DNA of 15,854 nt from an uncultured archaeon (lineage in GTDB: Archaea > Thermoproteota > Nitrososphaeria > Nitrososphaerales > CALBXV01). The stretch covers positions 1-15,854 of the forward strand of contig CALBXV010000318.1 in NCBI GenBank assembly GCA_937890045.1, given 5' to 3'. A program made the translations under genes and the position numbers. The notes under the pieces are model-generated. The model did no database searches and was not told the DNA's origin. It worked only from the letters and a program-made list of their open reading frames with translations. Positions 1-7,501 of the stretch are shown here, piece after piece (position 1 is the first letter of the stretch; every line of letters begins with the position of its first letter).

Positions 1-1695
1 TGGAGTAAGTTCAGGAATGACATCATGTAAATTCGCAGCTTCACTTTTCTGAAAAGCCTGATGCTCTTCCATGAAAATCGTTGTTACTAATTCACGATAC
101 TTCTCCCCCCATTCTTGGGGTGTCCAAGCCTTCCAGTTCTTTTCTAAGAATGGGCTATTGGGGTCTTGATCCTTATTTCTGTATGCTTGCTCCACTCTAC
201 GCATTACAGCGTTTGTAATATTAGCTAAATCAACATTGCCAAGTTTTATTTGACCCGCAACCCACGCTGGTGTTCCAAGTACACTTGCGCTAAAACTCTG
301 CGTGGCTTGGCCCCCCATATACTTATCCTTCACATTAGGGCTATTTGCGATGTGCGGGATAAGTACGTTTAGAACCCTTTGCTTTCCTATTGTTTCCTCA
401 ACCTTTTTCACATCTCGACTACGCAAAGTCTGCATAATTTTGGTTATTGTCGCAGGATGAGTCTGCCCAATCTGCGCCTTTAAAAAGGCTTGAACCCCCT
501 CCTCATCCCAAAGCCCAGTTGGGATATCCATATACCCCTCTGCCACCAATTGAAGATACCCTTCAGAATCAGGCTGGGTAAACTTTTCAACGATCATTTG
601 GTTGGCTTGCGCACTATTAAAATATCCATCCACCTTCTCCTGTAGTTCTACAGCCTGTGAATGCAAGCCCAATTCTTCAAAAGACTTTATTGCTTTCTCC
701 GCAAACTCATCGGTAAGGGTACCCTGCGCAATCAAATCCCCAAAATGTGCAAATGTCTTCTTAATCAATTTTCTGTGTTGCAGTGCATTGGTTTTTTCTT
801 TATCTGTTATAATGCTATTCTGCTTTCTAACCTCCTTATGGAAAGTTGTTAGAAATGACTGATAAGCTACAGAGTGATTTTCTTCACTAAGAGTAATGTC
901 GCCAAACTGACCTTTGAATACGGCAAGCATTTCAGCAGCAGTATCAGGCATCGAGGACGGATCGCTTGCATAATCCCTCGCTAGTGATCGACCCATCAAT
1001 TCCGAACGATTAATAAGACCTTGCTTGATAAAAAGGTCTTTGTGCAGTTGCACGACATCAGGAGAAATAGAACCTATTGCTACCCTCTGGTCAATGCGTG
1101 CAAGGCCTTCTTGTAGAGCAGTAGTTATATTAATGGATTCTTTGTTGCCAATTTCGCTTTGCAATACCTTGTTTTGTAATACTAGGGCGCTATCGGTTTG
1201 AGTGAACCGTTGATTTTCAATCTTTGCATAGGCCGTTGAAGCTGACTTTCTAGCATTAACCCCTAGTTGGGCAAGGAAGGCTTGGGACTTGTGATCCCCT
1301 CCGATACGTTCCGCAGTTGCTTTCTCTAGTTCTGAAACTTGATTAGTATATTGAGAGTATAGTTTTTCACGACCACTTAAATCACGGGTACTAGCCATGT
1401 CTTTTTCAAACTGATTAGTAAGAGCATTCCACTCCGATCCAATTTTTACCTTATCATGTTGCTTTTTCACCTGATCTATGTAGATGGCAGCCTGACCCAC
1501 CTTATCCACCATATTACCAAGCTCTTGACTCATAAGCTGACCGGACTTGGCTAGAGTCTGTCCGATACCATAATTCATGTAGTCAATCTTCTGTACCGGA
1601 ACATTGGCACTAGTTTGGCTAGTAGTAGGCAATAAGACGGGATTGCTTACGGGCACTCGTTCGGTAACTTGTAATGGTGATCCTATTTTAGCCAT
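1..1695 (-). CDS. Internal virion (core/ejection) protein, gp15-like by position, 3' end outside window
   Basis: I translated this frame by hand from the ATG at 1695 and it stays open to base 1, giving 565 residues with no stop, so the C-terminus lies outside the window. The N-terminus reads MAKIGSPLQVTERV; a GAGGG sequence about 10 bases upstream is a passable ribosome binding site. The protein is long, charged, rich in Lys, Glu and Gln, has no signal peptide or membrane segment, and looks largely helical. I recognise no catalytic motif. It directly follows the gp14-like gene, the place occupied in T7 by gp15 (747 aa), an internal core protein ejected into the host to help form the DNA translocation channel. 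The role is inferred from position, length and composition, not from a sequence match. It could instead be another large virion or tail protein. Confidence 0.75.
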   Translation of the reverse strand, partial: MAKIGSPLQVTERVPVSNPVLLPTTSQTSANVPVQKIDYMNYGIGQTLAKSGQLMSQELGNMVDKVGQAAIYIDQVKKQHDKVKIGSEWNALTNQFEKDMASTRDLSGREKLYSQYTNQVSELEKATAERIGGDHKSQAFLAQLGVNARKSASTAYAKIENQRFTQTDSALVLQNKVLQSEIGNKESINITTALQEGLARIDQRVAIGSISPDVVQLHKDLFIKQGLINRSELMGRSLARDYASDPSSMPDTAAEMLAVFKGQFGDITLSEENHSVAYQSFLTTFHKEVRKQNSIITDKEKTNALQHRKLIKKTFAHFGDLIAQGTLTDEFAEKAIKSFEELGLHSQAVELQEKVDGYFNSAQANQMIVEKFTQPDSEGYLQLVAEGYMDIPTGLWDEEGVQAFLKAQIGQTHPATITKIMQTLRSRDVKKVEETIGKQRVLNVLIPHIANSPNVKDKYMGGQATQSFSASVLGTPAWVAGQIKLGNVDLANITNAVMRRVEQAYRNKDQDPNSPFLEKNWKAWTPQEWGEKYRELVTTIFMEEHQAFQKSEAANLHDVIPELTP

Positions 1696-1708
1696 AGTTT
1701 ATTAGCCC

Positions 1709-2563
1709 TCACCCCGGTAGTGGCCCGAAAGGTTGCCTTGGTGTTTGTCCAAATATTGATTGGTTTTGTGCTGCCGATGTAAAACCAGAAAAAGAAGGCC
1801 CAAAATCAGATATTAATGAGGCTTCTGGAGTTACAGGTGGAGTTACAGGTGGGGTGTTAAAACCTCCTAAACTAGCATAAGTTCGAAGCCCTCCAGAAAT
1901 CCCCCCTGCGATACCACTTATAAGTGCTGAATTTGCTTGCTGTTGGGCAGCGTATGCTTGAGTTTGCCCTGCATAATAGTTCATACTTCCTTCGTTAATT
2001 ATGTTGGCTCTACGGATATCTGAGGTGTATTGTTCCATAAAGGCTTGTTGCATTAAGTTATTGAAGTCTACCTTGCCCTTATACAGCGTCATATTAGCAT
2101 TCTGGCGTACTTGGGAGGCAGCCTGAATCCCACGCTGTTGTATATTAGCAAGGTTTAGGGAGGCTGCATTCGCATCAGCGATTGCCACGGTAGTTGGGCT
2201 ACCTGCCATTGTTACCCCGGCTGTACCCCACCTAGCCCTCTTCTCGGAGGTAAAAATATCATATTGGCGAGAAGCGATAAAGATATCGAAATCATTCTGT
2301 AATTCAATCTCCTCGGCCTGACGATCTATAATGAACGCATTATAGACTGCCTGTTCAGCAATCTGCTCCGCATTCGCCTCTACAATGGATCGTACGGCAA
2401 GGCCACGGCTTGCCTCCATCTGGGCATTAATTTCAGATATCTGCCTGTTGTATAAAGCGGTAGCCTGTGCAGACCGTGAGGATGCCTGACCTGACTTATA
2501 CCCACCAACTCCCTGTAATACGGAAGACCCGGCTGATATCGCTGCTGCTGTGGTTGCCTCCAT
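1709..2563 (-). CDS. Internal virion protein, gp14-like
   Basis: This 284-residue protein begins MEATTAAAISAGSSVLQGVG and is rich in Ala, Gln, Ser and Asn. Its middle (about 25-210) looks like a long helical, coiled-coil-type body. It is followed by a Gly-rich hydrophobic stretch (about 212-228, ALISGIAGGISGG) and a Pro-rich tail carrying a duplicated PPVT unit. This composition is typical of podovirus core proteins in the gp14 position; T7 gp14 is shorter, at 196 aa. Such proteins enter the cell with the DNA and are thought to form the outer-membrane part of the ejection channel. The start has a good GGGAG site 6 bases upstream, embedded in the last codons of the acetyltransferase-like gene. 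It lies between the gp13-like gene (4 bases away) and the gp15-like gene. Function is by composition and synteny. Confidence 0.72.
   Translation of the reverse strand: MEATTAAAISAGSSVLQGVGGYKSGQASSRSAQATALYNRQISEINAQMEASRGLAVRSIVEANAEQIAEQAVYNAFIIDRQAEEIELQNDFDIFIASRQYDIFTSEKRARWGTAGVTMAGSPTTVAIADANAASLNLANIQQRGIQAASQVRQNANMTLYKGKVDFNNLMQQAFMEQYTSDIRRANIINEGSMNYYAGQTQAYAAQQQANSALISGIAGGISGGLRTYASLGGFNTPPVTPPVTPEASLISDFGPSFSGFTSAAQNQSIFGQTPRQPFGPLPG
1827..1850 (-). repeat. Tandem 12-bp direct repeat coding PPVT units
   Basis: On the plus strand GGAGTTACAGGT occurs twice head to tail and is followed by a partial third copy (GGGGT). On the coding strand it gives the duplicated Pro-Pro-Val-Thr element near residues 238-247 of the gp14-like protein. 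It looks like a recent in-frame slippage duplication in a flexible linker. Confidence 0.8.
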
Positions 2564-2566
2564 GCC

Positions 2567-3052
2567 TTACTCCCAGATAGCGTACATACAGTTATCAATG
2601 GCACCGCCACAATAGTTGTGCATGGTACCCTCGTATTTAAATCCTAGTCTCTTTACAAACTCATGTAGCATGGTGTAGTCGGCTATGACCTGTGCCTGTA
2701 CTCGCTTCAATTTATACGTGTTACGGAAATAGTTCAAGAAAAACTTCATAATCTTATAGTAGGTAAATTTCTGATTTGGAATCTGTGGAGAGCCTACCGC
2801 CCAAACCTCTCCTACGTGTTCCCATAATAAGTTCATTCCTCCAATAACTATGATCTTATCGTTGTAATACGCAGTATAAGCCTCTACAGCCTCCTTTTTG
2901 ATGGCCCTAGCCCATTGGGTGTCCGACAGCTTAATCGCCTCTTTTATCCCTACCTCATGCGGTCTAACCAGTAAGTGTTCAAAATGCTCAACCTCGTAAG
3001 GAATAATTGTAATCTCACCACATTGACGAAGTGGAGATTCAGTCATTAACAT
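2567..3052 (-). CDS. GNAT-fold virion protein, T7 gp13-like (DUF2833 type)
   Basis: The 161-residue product resembles the acetyltransferase-like proteins found at the gp13 position of T7-type phages (T7 gp13 is 138 aa). A central strand-helix segment (about 65-130) leads to the C-terminal GLG-type region GFKYEGTMHNYCGGAIDNCM, which matches the late GNAT strands with a Tyr/Asp pattern. I do not see a clear acetyl-CoA pyrophosphate loop (Q/RxxGxG/A), so catalysis is doubtful; in T7 the protein acts in virion assembly. The gene overlaps the end of tail protein B by 14 bases. GGTGAG lies 4 bases before the ATG at 3052 and 10 bases before an in-frame ATG at 3046, so either may be the true start. 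Its neighbour downstream is the gp14-like gene, preserving T7 order. Confidence 0.75.
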   Translation of the reverse strand: MLMTESPLRQCGEITIIPYEVEHFEHLLVRPHEVGIKEAIKLSDTQWARAIKKEAVEAYTAYYNDKIIVIGGMNLLWEHVGEVWAVGSPQIPNQKFTYYKIMKFFLNYFRNTYKLKRVQAQVIADYTMLHEFVKRLGFKYEGTMHNYCGGAIDNCMYAIWE

Positions 3053-5087
3053 TCAACTCACCAGACATTGAGATTAATGTCATACCTAGCGGTTGTTCTT
3101 GTTTCACCGTAATGGTTGCGTCAACCTCTTTCCAGCCAAGGCTGGTTATATCGAACTGCCCCGTAAATTTAGGCGGGGCTGAGTCCATAGCATCTCCCCC
3201 AGTTCTAAAGACTAACTGGTTATCGTTCACCGATATCCCAAGTGTTTGATACAGATTCAGGATAATACGGTTCCAAGACTTCTTTTTACCGAATGACGAC
3301 CCATCTCTCTGGGGTACTTCGGGTTGAAGCGTTGTCAGTTCTGTTGGGTAATGTAGCCCTATATAAGCCGTGCTTACGGCTGCGGACGTTGTAACCGTAC
3401 CGCTGGATACGATAGCCCGTGAGAAGACTGCGTCATCTCCAACGATTTGAACGCATTGCCCCTCCAAGTGATCTAGGCCACTAAGTGAGCTAACAGCAGA
3501 CCCAGAGTACGTTAATCCTGAATCTACAAAAATAGCTGGATCTAAATACTCTACATACCGTACGGTATTACCGTCTACGGTACGCTTGATACTGGCCCAT
3601 AGCTCATCCGATTTACCATCGGCAGATGGGATAACAGCCACACTTTCAACTACAGCCTGTCCTTGGTTGGTGACGGTTAACCGTGTGCTATCGGAACTGG
3701 TAATCGAAAGTAAGTTCAACCCAGCAGCCTGATCTGTTACGGTCACTACATTAGCTGCGGGATTCGGGGCAGTTAAATTGGTCAAAGCATTGATTCCCAA
3801 AACACCACCAGTACCAATCGCTATATTGTCAGCAACACCATTGTTAGACCCATCTCCTAAAGAAAATTCGTTTGGGCTTGCCGGGGGGTCATCAGCGGTA
3901 GCCGTCATTATCTCTGTCGTACCATCTGAGAGAGTAATGGTAATCGTGGAACCTGCTGCAATATTAGCTGCGTCAGTCACCGTAATCGTGGCTTCACCGA
4001 AATAGCCCCCTATGGGGTGCTGGTGCCAAGCTACTACCTGTTGATCTCTCTGGTAAGTCAGGCCGATTAAGGTGCCATCGTCACGCACCGCCCAGATAAT
4101 TGAATCAGGCTCCTGCTGGTAAGCCATGTGCGTTATGCCATCGCCTGTAATATCCTCGGCTAAAATCGTTAAATCTGGGGCCACATAACCCTCGACGTTT
4201 AGATCGAAGATCATCTGGCGTATCTTTTTAGTGGCTCGTTGGTTGAATAGAACGGCACGCCCCGAAGTGACGGGGGTTACGGTACTGGAACCGTACTTGG
4301 TTTCTTGAACGACACGGACATTAGAGGGGGTAACTGGGTTGCCGTTGCCGTGTAACTTGAACTCACCTCCAACGGTTCCTACTAGAAGAACATCAGAAGC
4401 CTTCATCCAGCGGATAACATTCACATCATCTGTAGCTAAAGTAAATTCTACGGATTCATCATCTAAACCCGTGCCCTGATCCATGTTTAAGAAGTCGCCT
4501 GACTTACTCGCCCACATCGTTTGAGGGTTGTTGTCCGTACCCGCCCAATACAACCGTTCCTCAAAAAAGGTCACACATCGGGGATAGTCCCCTGCACCCC
4601 CTGCAAAGTTAGAAGGAGCAGAGGAAAAAGTGAGGGTGCTAAGAGTCCAAGATGTATGGCTTGATCTCGTTAGCTTGCGGGGTGCGTGGCTGGAGTGAGC
4701 TATGTAGAGAGTATCGGCTGATTGGGCAAAGTACAGATCAAAAAGCTGGGCTTCTGTAAAAGGCGTTGTAACCTGTACGGGAGAACCACCAGATTCTATC
4801 TGACCATTATCCTTGTAAAAGCGCACATAAAGGTCGCCAAATTCCAGAATGTATGCTTGCGTAACGCTAAACTCAAATCTTACTAATCTTACTTTCTTGG
4901 AATTTGTTTGTACTCCTGCAACATAATGAAACCCTCCTCGACGCACTACACCGCCATGAGGAAGGCTGTAAGCATTCTTCTGTAACTTCAAACCATTATT
5001 ATACTTATTGATATCTACACGCCCATGCAAGCGTGGAGATAACTGACCAGCGGTAAAATTGGTTTGGATAGGCCATGTTTTAGCCAT
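3039..5087 (-). CDS. Tail tubular protein B (gp12-like nozzle) with an inserted domain
   Basis: This 682-residue protein has the hallmark start of podoviral tail nozzle proteins: an N-terminal FTAGQLSPRLHGR segment (residues 11-23), then LQKNAYSLPHGGVVRRGGF (35-53). Repeated beta-propeller-like strands follow, including ATKKIRQMIFD (285-295). In T7, gp12 (794 aa) forms the tail nozzle below the gp11 ring and contacts the fibres. The family normally runs from a WH.H..GG segment straight into a VVESVAVIPS segment. Here these are separated by about 115 residues (about 361-476) rich in Thr, Ser, Asp, Ala and Gly, with beta-type patterns such as GSTITITLSDGTTEIMTA. No strong ribosome site is present: its ATG directly abuts the TAA of the gp11-like gene (TAAATG), suggesting translational coupling. 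Identification is firm; the insert's function is unknown. Confidence 0.88.
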   Translation of the reverse strand: MAKTWPIQTNFTAGQLSPRLHGRVDINKYNNGLKLQKNAYSLPHGGVVRRGGFHYVAGVQTNSKKVRLVRFEFSVTQAYILEFGDLYVRFYKDNGQIESGGSPVQVTTPFTEAQLFDLYFAQSADTLYIAHSSHAPRKLTRSSHTSWTLSTLTFSSAPSNFAGGAGDYPRCVTFFEERLYWAGTDNNPQTMWASKSGDFLNMDQGTGLDDESVEFTLATDDVNVIRWMKASDVLLVGTVGGEFKLHGNGNPVTPSNVRVVQETKYGSSTVTPVTSGRAVLFNQRATKKIRQMIFDLNVEGYVAPDLTILAEDITGDGITHMAYQQEPDSIIWAVRDDGTLIGLTYQRDQQVVAWHQHPIGGYFGEATITVTDAANIAAGSTITITLSDGTTEIMTATADDPPASPNEFSLGDGSNNGVADNIAIGTGGVLGINALTNLTAPNPAANVVTVTDQAAGLNLLSITSSDSTRLTVTNQGQAVVESVAVIPSADGKSDELWASIKRTVDGNTVRYVEYLDPAIFVDSGLTYSGSAVSSLSGLDHLEGQCVQIVGDDAVFSRAIVSSGTVTTSAAVSTAYIGLHYPTELTTLQPEVPQRDGSSFGKKKSWNRIILNLYQTLGISVNDNQLVFRTGGDAMDSAPPKFTGQFDITSLGWKEVDATITVKQEQPLGMTLISMSGELNVND

Positions 5088-5666
5088 TTAGCGTAGCCTA
5101 ACATCAGTCAACGTATCAGATACAATAACTTCCGGGGTGCCTTCTTGGGAATCAATCGTCCGTGCTTCCCTGATAATCGCTTCATACATGGTACCCATGT
5201 GGTTCATTACTACATGAGAACGTGTAATCGGGAACGATAATTTCCAAGCCATGCGGAACACAAGCGCTTGATACAGCAGGGCATCAAATTGGCTTGCATC
5301 GGTCAATCTCTTAATATAAGTGATATCAACCGCTGACTCCTCGGTTAGTAGCTCCCTGCCCTGTACCTCGTAATCGAGCTTGATATCCCCGGTAACAGTT
5401 CGCACATCTAGGACACGCAGACAATATGGATCAGTTGGGAGTGTGAACTTATACTCCCAAGCAATAATTGGAGTCCCTATTAAAGAAGCCAGATTAGCAG
5501 TTGTAATAGCACAATTCCAACGATGGCCTCTCAACACCGCATCCCGTTCACTGTCGTAGAAACGGTTGACTAAAACAGCATTGGAATCATTGTCCGTGAA
5601 ACTCGTAATCGTATTTGCCCCCAACACAAGCAGGGCTTCATTTGCCAGATCAACTTTAGATGCCAT
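5088..5666 (-). CDS. Tail tubular protein A (gp11-like gatekeeper)
   Basis: The 192-residue protein closely matches the length of T7 gp11 (196 aa). It carries the family pattern: N-terminal VDLANEALLVLGANTITSF (5-23), then a RFYDSERDAVLRGHRWNCA region (35-53), a PTDPYCLRVLDV stretch and a C-terminal helix bundle. It forms the ring between portal and nozzle that closes the tail channel. The ATG immediately follows the TAA of the 39-residue basic protein, and its own stop touches the ATG of tail protein B. No Shine-Dalgarno sequence precedes it, so translation probably depends on termination and reinitiation from the tiny gene upstream. Confidence 0.9.
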   Translation of the reverse strand: MASKVDLANEALLVLGANTITSFTDNDSNAVLVNRFYDSERDAVLRGHRWNCAITTANLASLIGTPIIAWEYKFTLPTDPYCLRVLDVRTVTGDIKLDYEVQGRELLTEESAVDITYIKRLTDASQFDALLYQALVFRMAWKLSFPITRSHVVMNHMGTMYEAIIREARTIDSQEGTPEVIVSDTLTDVRLR

Positions 5667-5786
5667 TTATTTTTTGTGTTTAGGTTTCTTATTCTTAACT
5701 TTCTGCCCCGTTTTCCTTGCCATCTTCATAGCTGCACGCTTGCCTTTTTTCGAGTAGCTAAAATGCTTGGTGCCTACGGTTGGCAT
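5667..5786 (-). CDS. Tiny highly basic protein (39 aa)
   Basis: The start is the ATG at 5786 with AGGAG 6-7 bases upstream, and the TAA at 5669-5667 abuts the gp11-like start. The product begins MPTVGTKHFSYSKKGKRAAM and ends KKPKHKK. About 15 of 39 residues are Lys or Arg and there are no acidic residues. Small proteins with an MP.VG...F.Y...G...A start and a Lys-rich tail recur at the capsid/tail boundary of podoviruses; I know of no demonstrated function. It might bind DNA or packaged nucleic acid, or may mainly serve to couple translation into the tail gene. The strong ribosome site, conserved-looking start and exact TAAATG junction support it as a real gene. Confidence 0.8.
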   Translation of the reverse strand: MPTVGTKHFSYSKKGKRAAMKMARKTGQKVKNKKPKHKK

Positions 5787-5810
5787 AACATACTCCTAGT
5801 AAAGTAAGGC

Positions 5811-5837
5811 GGTGACTCCCGTAGCCCAAGAGCCACC
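5811..5837 (-). promoter_or_regulatory. Hairpin in minus-strand transcript between capsid and tail genes
   Basis: In the leftward transcript GGTGGCTC, an 11-base loop, and GAGTCACC form an 8-bp stem with one G-U pair. In the plus-strand reading the same position is an A-C mismatch, so the fold favours the leftward RNA. No U-run follows, so it is unlikely to be an intrinsic terminator on its own. An RNA-processing or mRNA-stabilising element is possible. Confidence 0.4.
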
Positions 5838-5853
5838 CCCAAACTATTCAATC

Positions 5854-6318
5854 CTAGTTAGGATCAGCGTACATGATATGAAAATCAAACGTATCTCCTG
5901 AAACAGCCTCACCTGCTGGCATAGAGAATGTAAGAATCATCTCACCCGTTGTCACATAACCAGTATCATGCGTTGTGCTTTCGTGGAAATGTGTAACAGT
6001 ACGTGCAGAATCAGCAGCAATCACGGTACAAAACGCATTGACATCAACTGCTACTGCTGCACCCGTACTTTGGGTTGTATGCGCTGCATAACCAACATCT
6101 ACCGTAGACGATGCCTCTAAATCACTAATAATGACAAAGGACTGCGGTAAAATGCGTACACCTGCTGGAATCACCATCATATGCACAACATCTGAAGTAG
6201 TAACAGCACCAGTATATTGTGCATACCGATAAGTTACCCCACTCCAAGAAGTAGGTGCATTTTTGGCTCCTGTGCCTGCCGAAGCGGTGGTGTATTCTGT
6301 GCTTTTTAAAGTAGCCAT
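5854..6318 (-). CDS. Putative capsid accessory/decoration protein
   Basis: This 154-residue protein begins MATLKSTEYTTASAGTGAKN and is rich in Thr, Ala, Ser and Val with beta-strand alternation (for example VIPAGVRILPQSFVIISDL, about 49-67) and few charges. It has no membrane segment. It follows the major capsid gene by 12 bases with a strong GGAGG site 6 bases before the ATG. Position, size and beta-rich composition fit a capsid decoration, head-fibre or cement protein expressed alongside the capsid; this is inference, because I see no diagnostic motif. It could alternatively be another minor structural protein. Confidence 0.7.
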   Translation of the reverse strand: MATLKSTEYTTASAGTGAKNAPTSWSGVTYRYAQYTGAVTTSDVVHMMVIPAGVRILPQSFVIISDLEASSTVDVGYAAHTTQSTGAAVAVDVNAFCTVIAADSARTVTHFHESTTHDTGYVTTGEMILTFSMPAGEAVSGDTFDFHIMYADPN

Positions 6319-6330
6319 ATCACACCTCCG

Positions 6331-7206
6331 TTAAGAATCAGTACAGGCAATCTCTACAACCTTTTCGTCTTCGATGCGAACCGCACCTAGACACATCTGG
6401 GCATAGACCTGTGTACTATAGTTTTTATCTGGACGCTCAGTAATTTCTGTCTTAACATCCATTCCCATGCTCAGACCGATTCCTTCAGGAATCCATGCTA
6501 AGCATAGCGTATCACTACTTGAATCTGTAGCTAAGCGCTCGGAGCGATGGAATTTGAAACCTGCAAAGGTATCAATTTCACCAGCTACAAGAGCTTTCAC
6601 CGTATTGTAATCTGAACTTTGGATCTCGGAATCATTTAACAGATCATAGAACTGATTGCTCTTCATAACAATATGGCGTGGTAAATCAGGATCAACATCA
6701 GAAGCATCCAAAATTTGCTTAGCTTGGAGTAGCTTTGTGATGTTCATATCCGTTGTGGCTGATACAGCAATCTTTTGAGCAGAGGGTAAAGCTACATTAG
6801 ATGATGCGTCATCCTCATCAATACTAACGGCATTACCAGACATGGCAGCGATGATTATATCATCCATCTTACGCCCCATTGCCCATACCCCCGCTTTCAT
6901 ATAGTCGGAAGCAGGATCAGCTAACATTCGGACTTTATCGGCTTTGTCGATTAAGTCAGCCCAATTGTAGTCATCCATACTCACACGCCTACGTGAGTGG
7001 GGTGTAGAGATTAATGGAGTATCGGAATGTCGGCTCGTAATTTTTTGAGCCGATGTGCTACCGATTCTGTCAAAATGGTCGTACTTGCCTGATACATCCG
7101 TATTAACACGTACATAATCACGCAAACGTGACCCCTTTTGCTGTACCAAGTGCAAAAAAGTATCCCTAAACTTCTGGGCAAACGCTTTATTGACTTCGGT
7201 ACTCAT
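6331..7206 (-). CDS. Major capsid protein
   Basis: The 291-residue product starts MSTEVNKAFAQKFRDTFLHL and contains blocks typical of a podovirus HK97-fold capsid family: VRVNTDVSGKYDHFDRIG (about 32-49), an SRRRVSMDDYNWADLIDKAD segment near 71-90, a central A-domain-like helix around LLQAKQILDASDVDP, and GFKFHRSERL near 220. It sits directly after the scaffold block and before the tail genes, where T7 gene 10 lies. It is somewhat shorter than T7 gp10A (345 aa). GAGGTG about 6 bases before the ATG gives a good ribosome site. I recognise the family by overall pattern rather than catalytic motif, as expected for a shell protein. No frameshift product analogous to gp10B is evident. Confidence 0.87.
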   Translation of the reverse strand: MSTEVNKAFAQKFRDTFLHLVQQKGSRLRDYVRVNTDVSGKYDHFDRIGSTSAQKITSRHSDTPLISTPHSRRRVSMDDYNWADLIDKADKVRMLADPASDYMKAGVWAMGRKMDDIIIAAMSGNAVSIDEDDASSNVALPSAQKIAVSATTDMNITKLLQAKQILDASDVDPDLPRHIVMKSNQFYDLLNDSEIQSSDYNTVKALVAGEIDTFAGFKFHRSERLATDSSSDTLCLAWIPEGIGLSMGMDVKTEITERPDKNYSTQVYAQMCLGAVRIEDEKVVEIACTDS

Positions 7207-7231
7207 AATACACCTCTTATAAAAAGAGATT

Positions 7232-7265
7232 AAAAGGAAGAGTTATCTACACCATGTAGGCTCTT
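7232..7265 (-). terminator. Hairpin plus short U-run upstream of the capsid gene (possible attenuator)
   Basis: In the leftward transcript AAGAG...CTCTT encloses a perfect CTACA-TGG-TGTAG hairpin; the 5' side has one unpaired C and the 3' side an unpaired ATAA. CC and four Ts follow, and a further TTTTT lies 5 bases on. It could be a weak terminator or attenuator before the capsid gene, or a processing/stability structure at the 5' end of capsid mRNA. Confidence 0.35.
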
Positions 7266-7279
7266 ATTTGCGTGAAGCC

Positions 7280-7501
7280 TTAGTTATCCCCTTTGGGGGC
7301 TAAACCCTTCACAAAAGGCTTCTTAACGACCATGACGATCCTAGAAGCACCGGGGCATTGTGAGTAGAACTGGTTGGACGATGCTTGTCCTTCATAGTAA
7401 ACACAATACCCATATTGTTCCGGTGTGGCCTTGCCGTTTACAGAGCGCTCTTTCACCACAAAGTTTTCACAATCGGAACAAATAATATCTTGATCTGTCA
7501 C
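7280..7501 (-). CDS. Small Cys-rich putative metal-binding protein
   Basis: The 73-residue protein has four cysteines: a CxxC pair at 8 and 11, then C33 and C49 (the last in QCPGAS). The spacing suggests a zinc-ribbon-like or other metal site, though I do not recognise the family. A basic tail (VVKKPFVKGLAPKGDN) follows. The start is GTG at 7501, whose GTGA overlaps the TGA stop of the scaffold gene. There is no strong Shine-Dalgarno sequence nearby (GGAG about 10 bases away), so translation is probably coupled to the scaffold. It lies between scaffold and major capsid, a position usually free of accessory genes in T7. Function is unknown. Confidence 0.75.
   Translation of the reverse strand: MTDQDIICSDCENFVVKERSVNGKATPEQYGYCVYYEGQASSNQFYSQCPGASRIVMVVKKPFVKGLAPKGDN

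Noticed and set aside
602..862. Plus-strand open frames of 86 and 63 codons
   Set aside because: They lie antisense to the long open frame of the gp15-like gene, have no fitting ribosome site, and give Cys/Phe/Leu-rich sequence typical of antisense translation.
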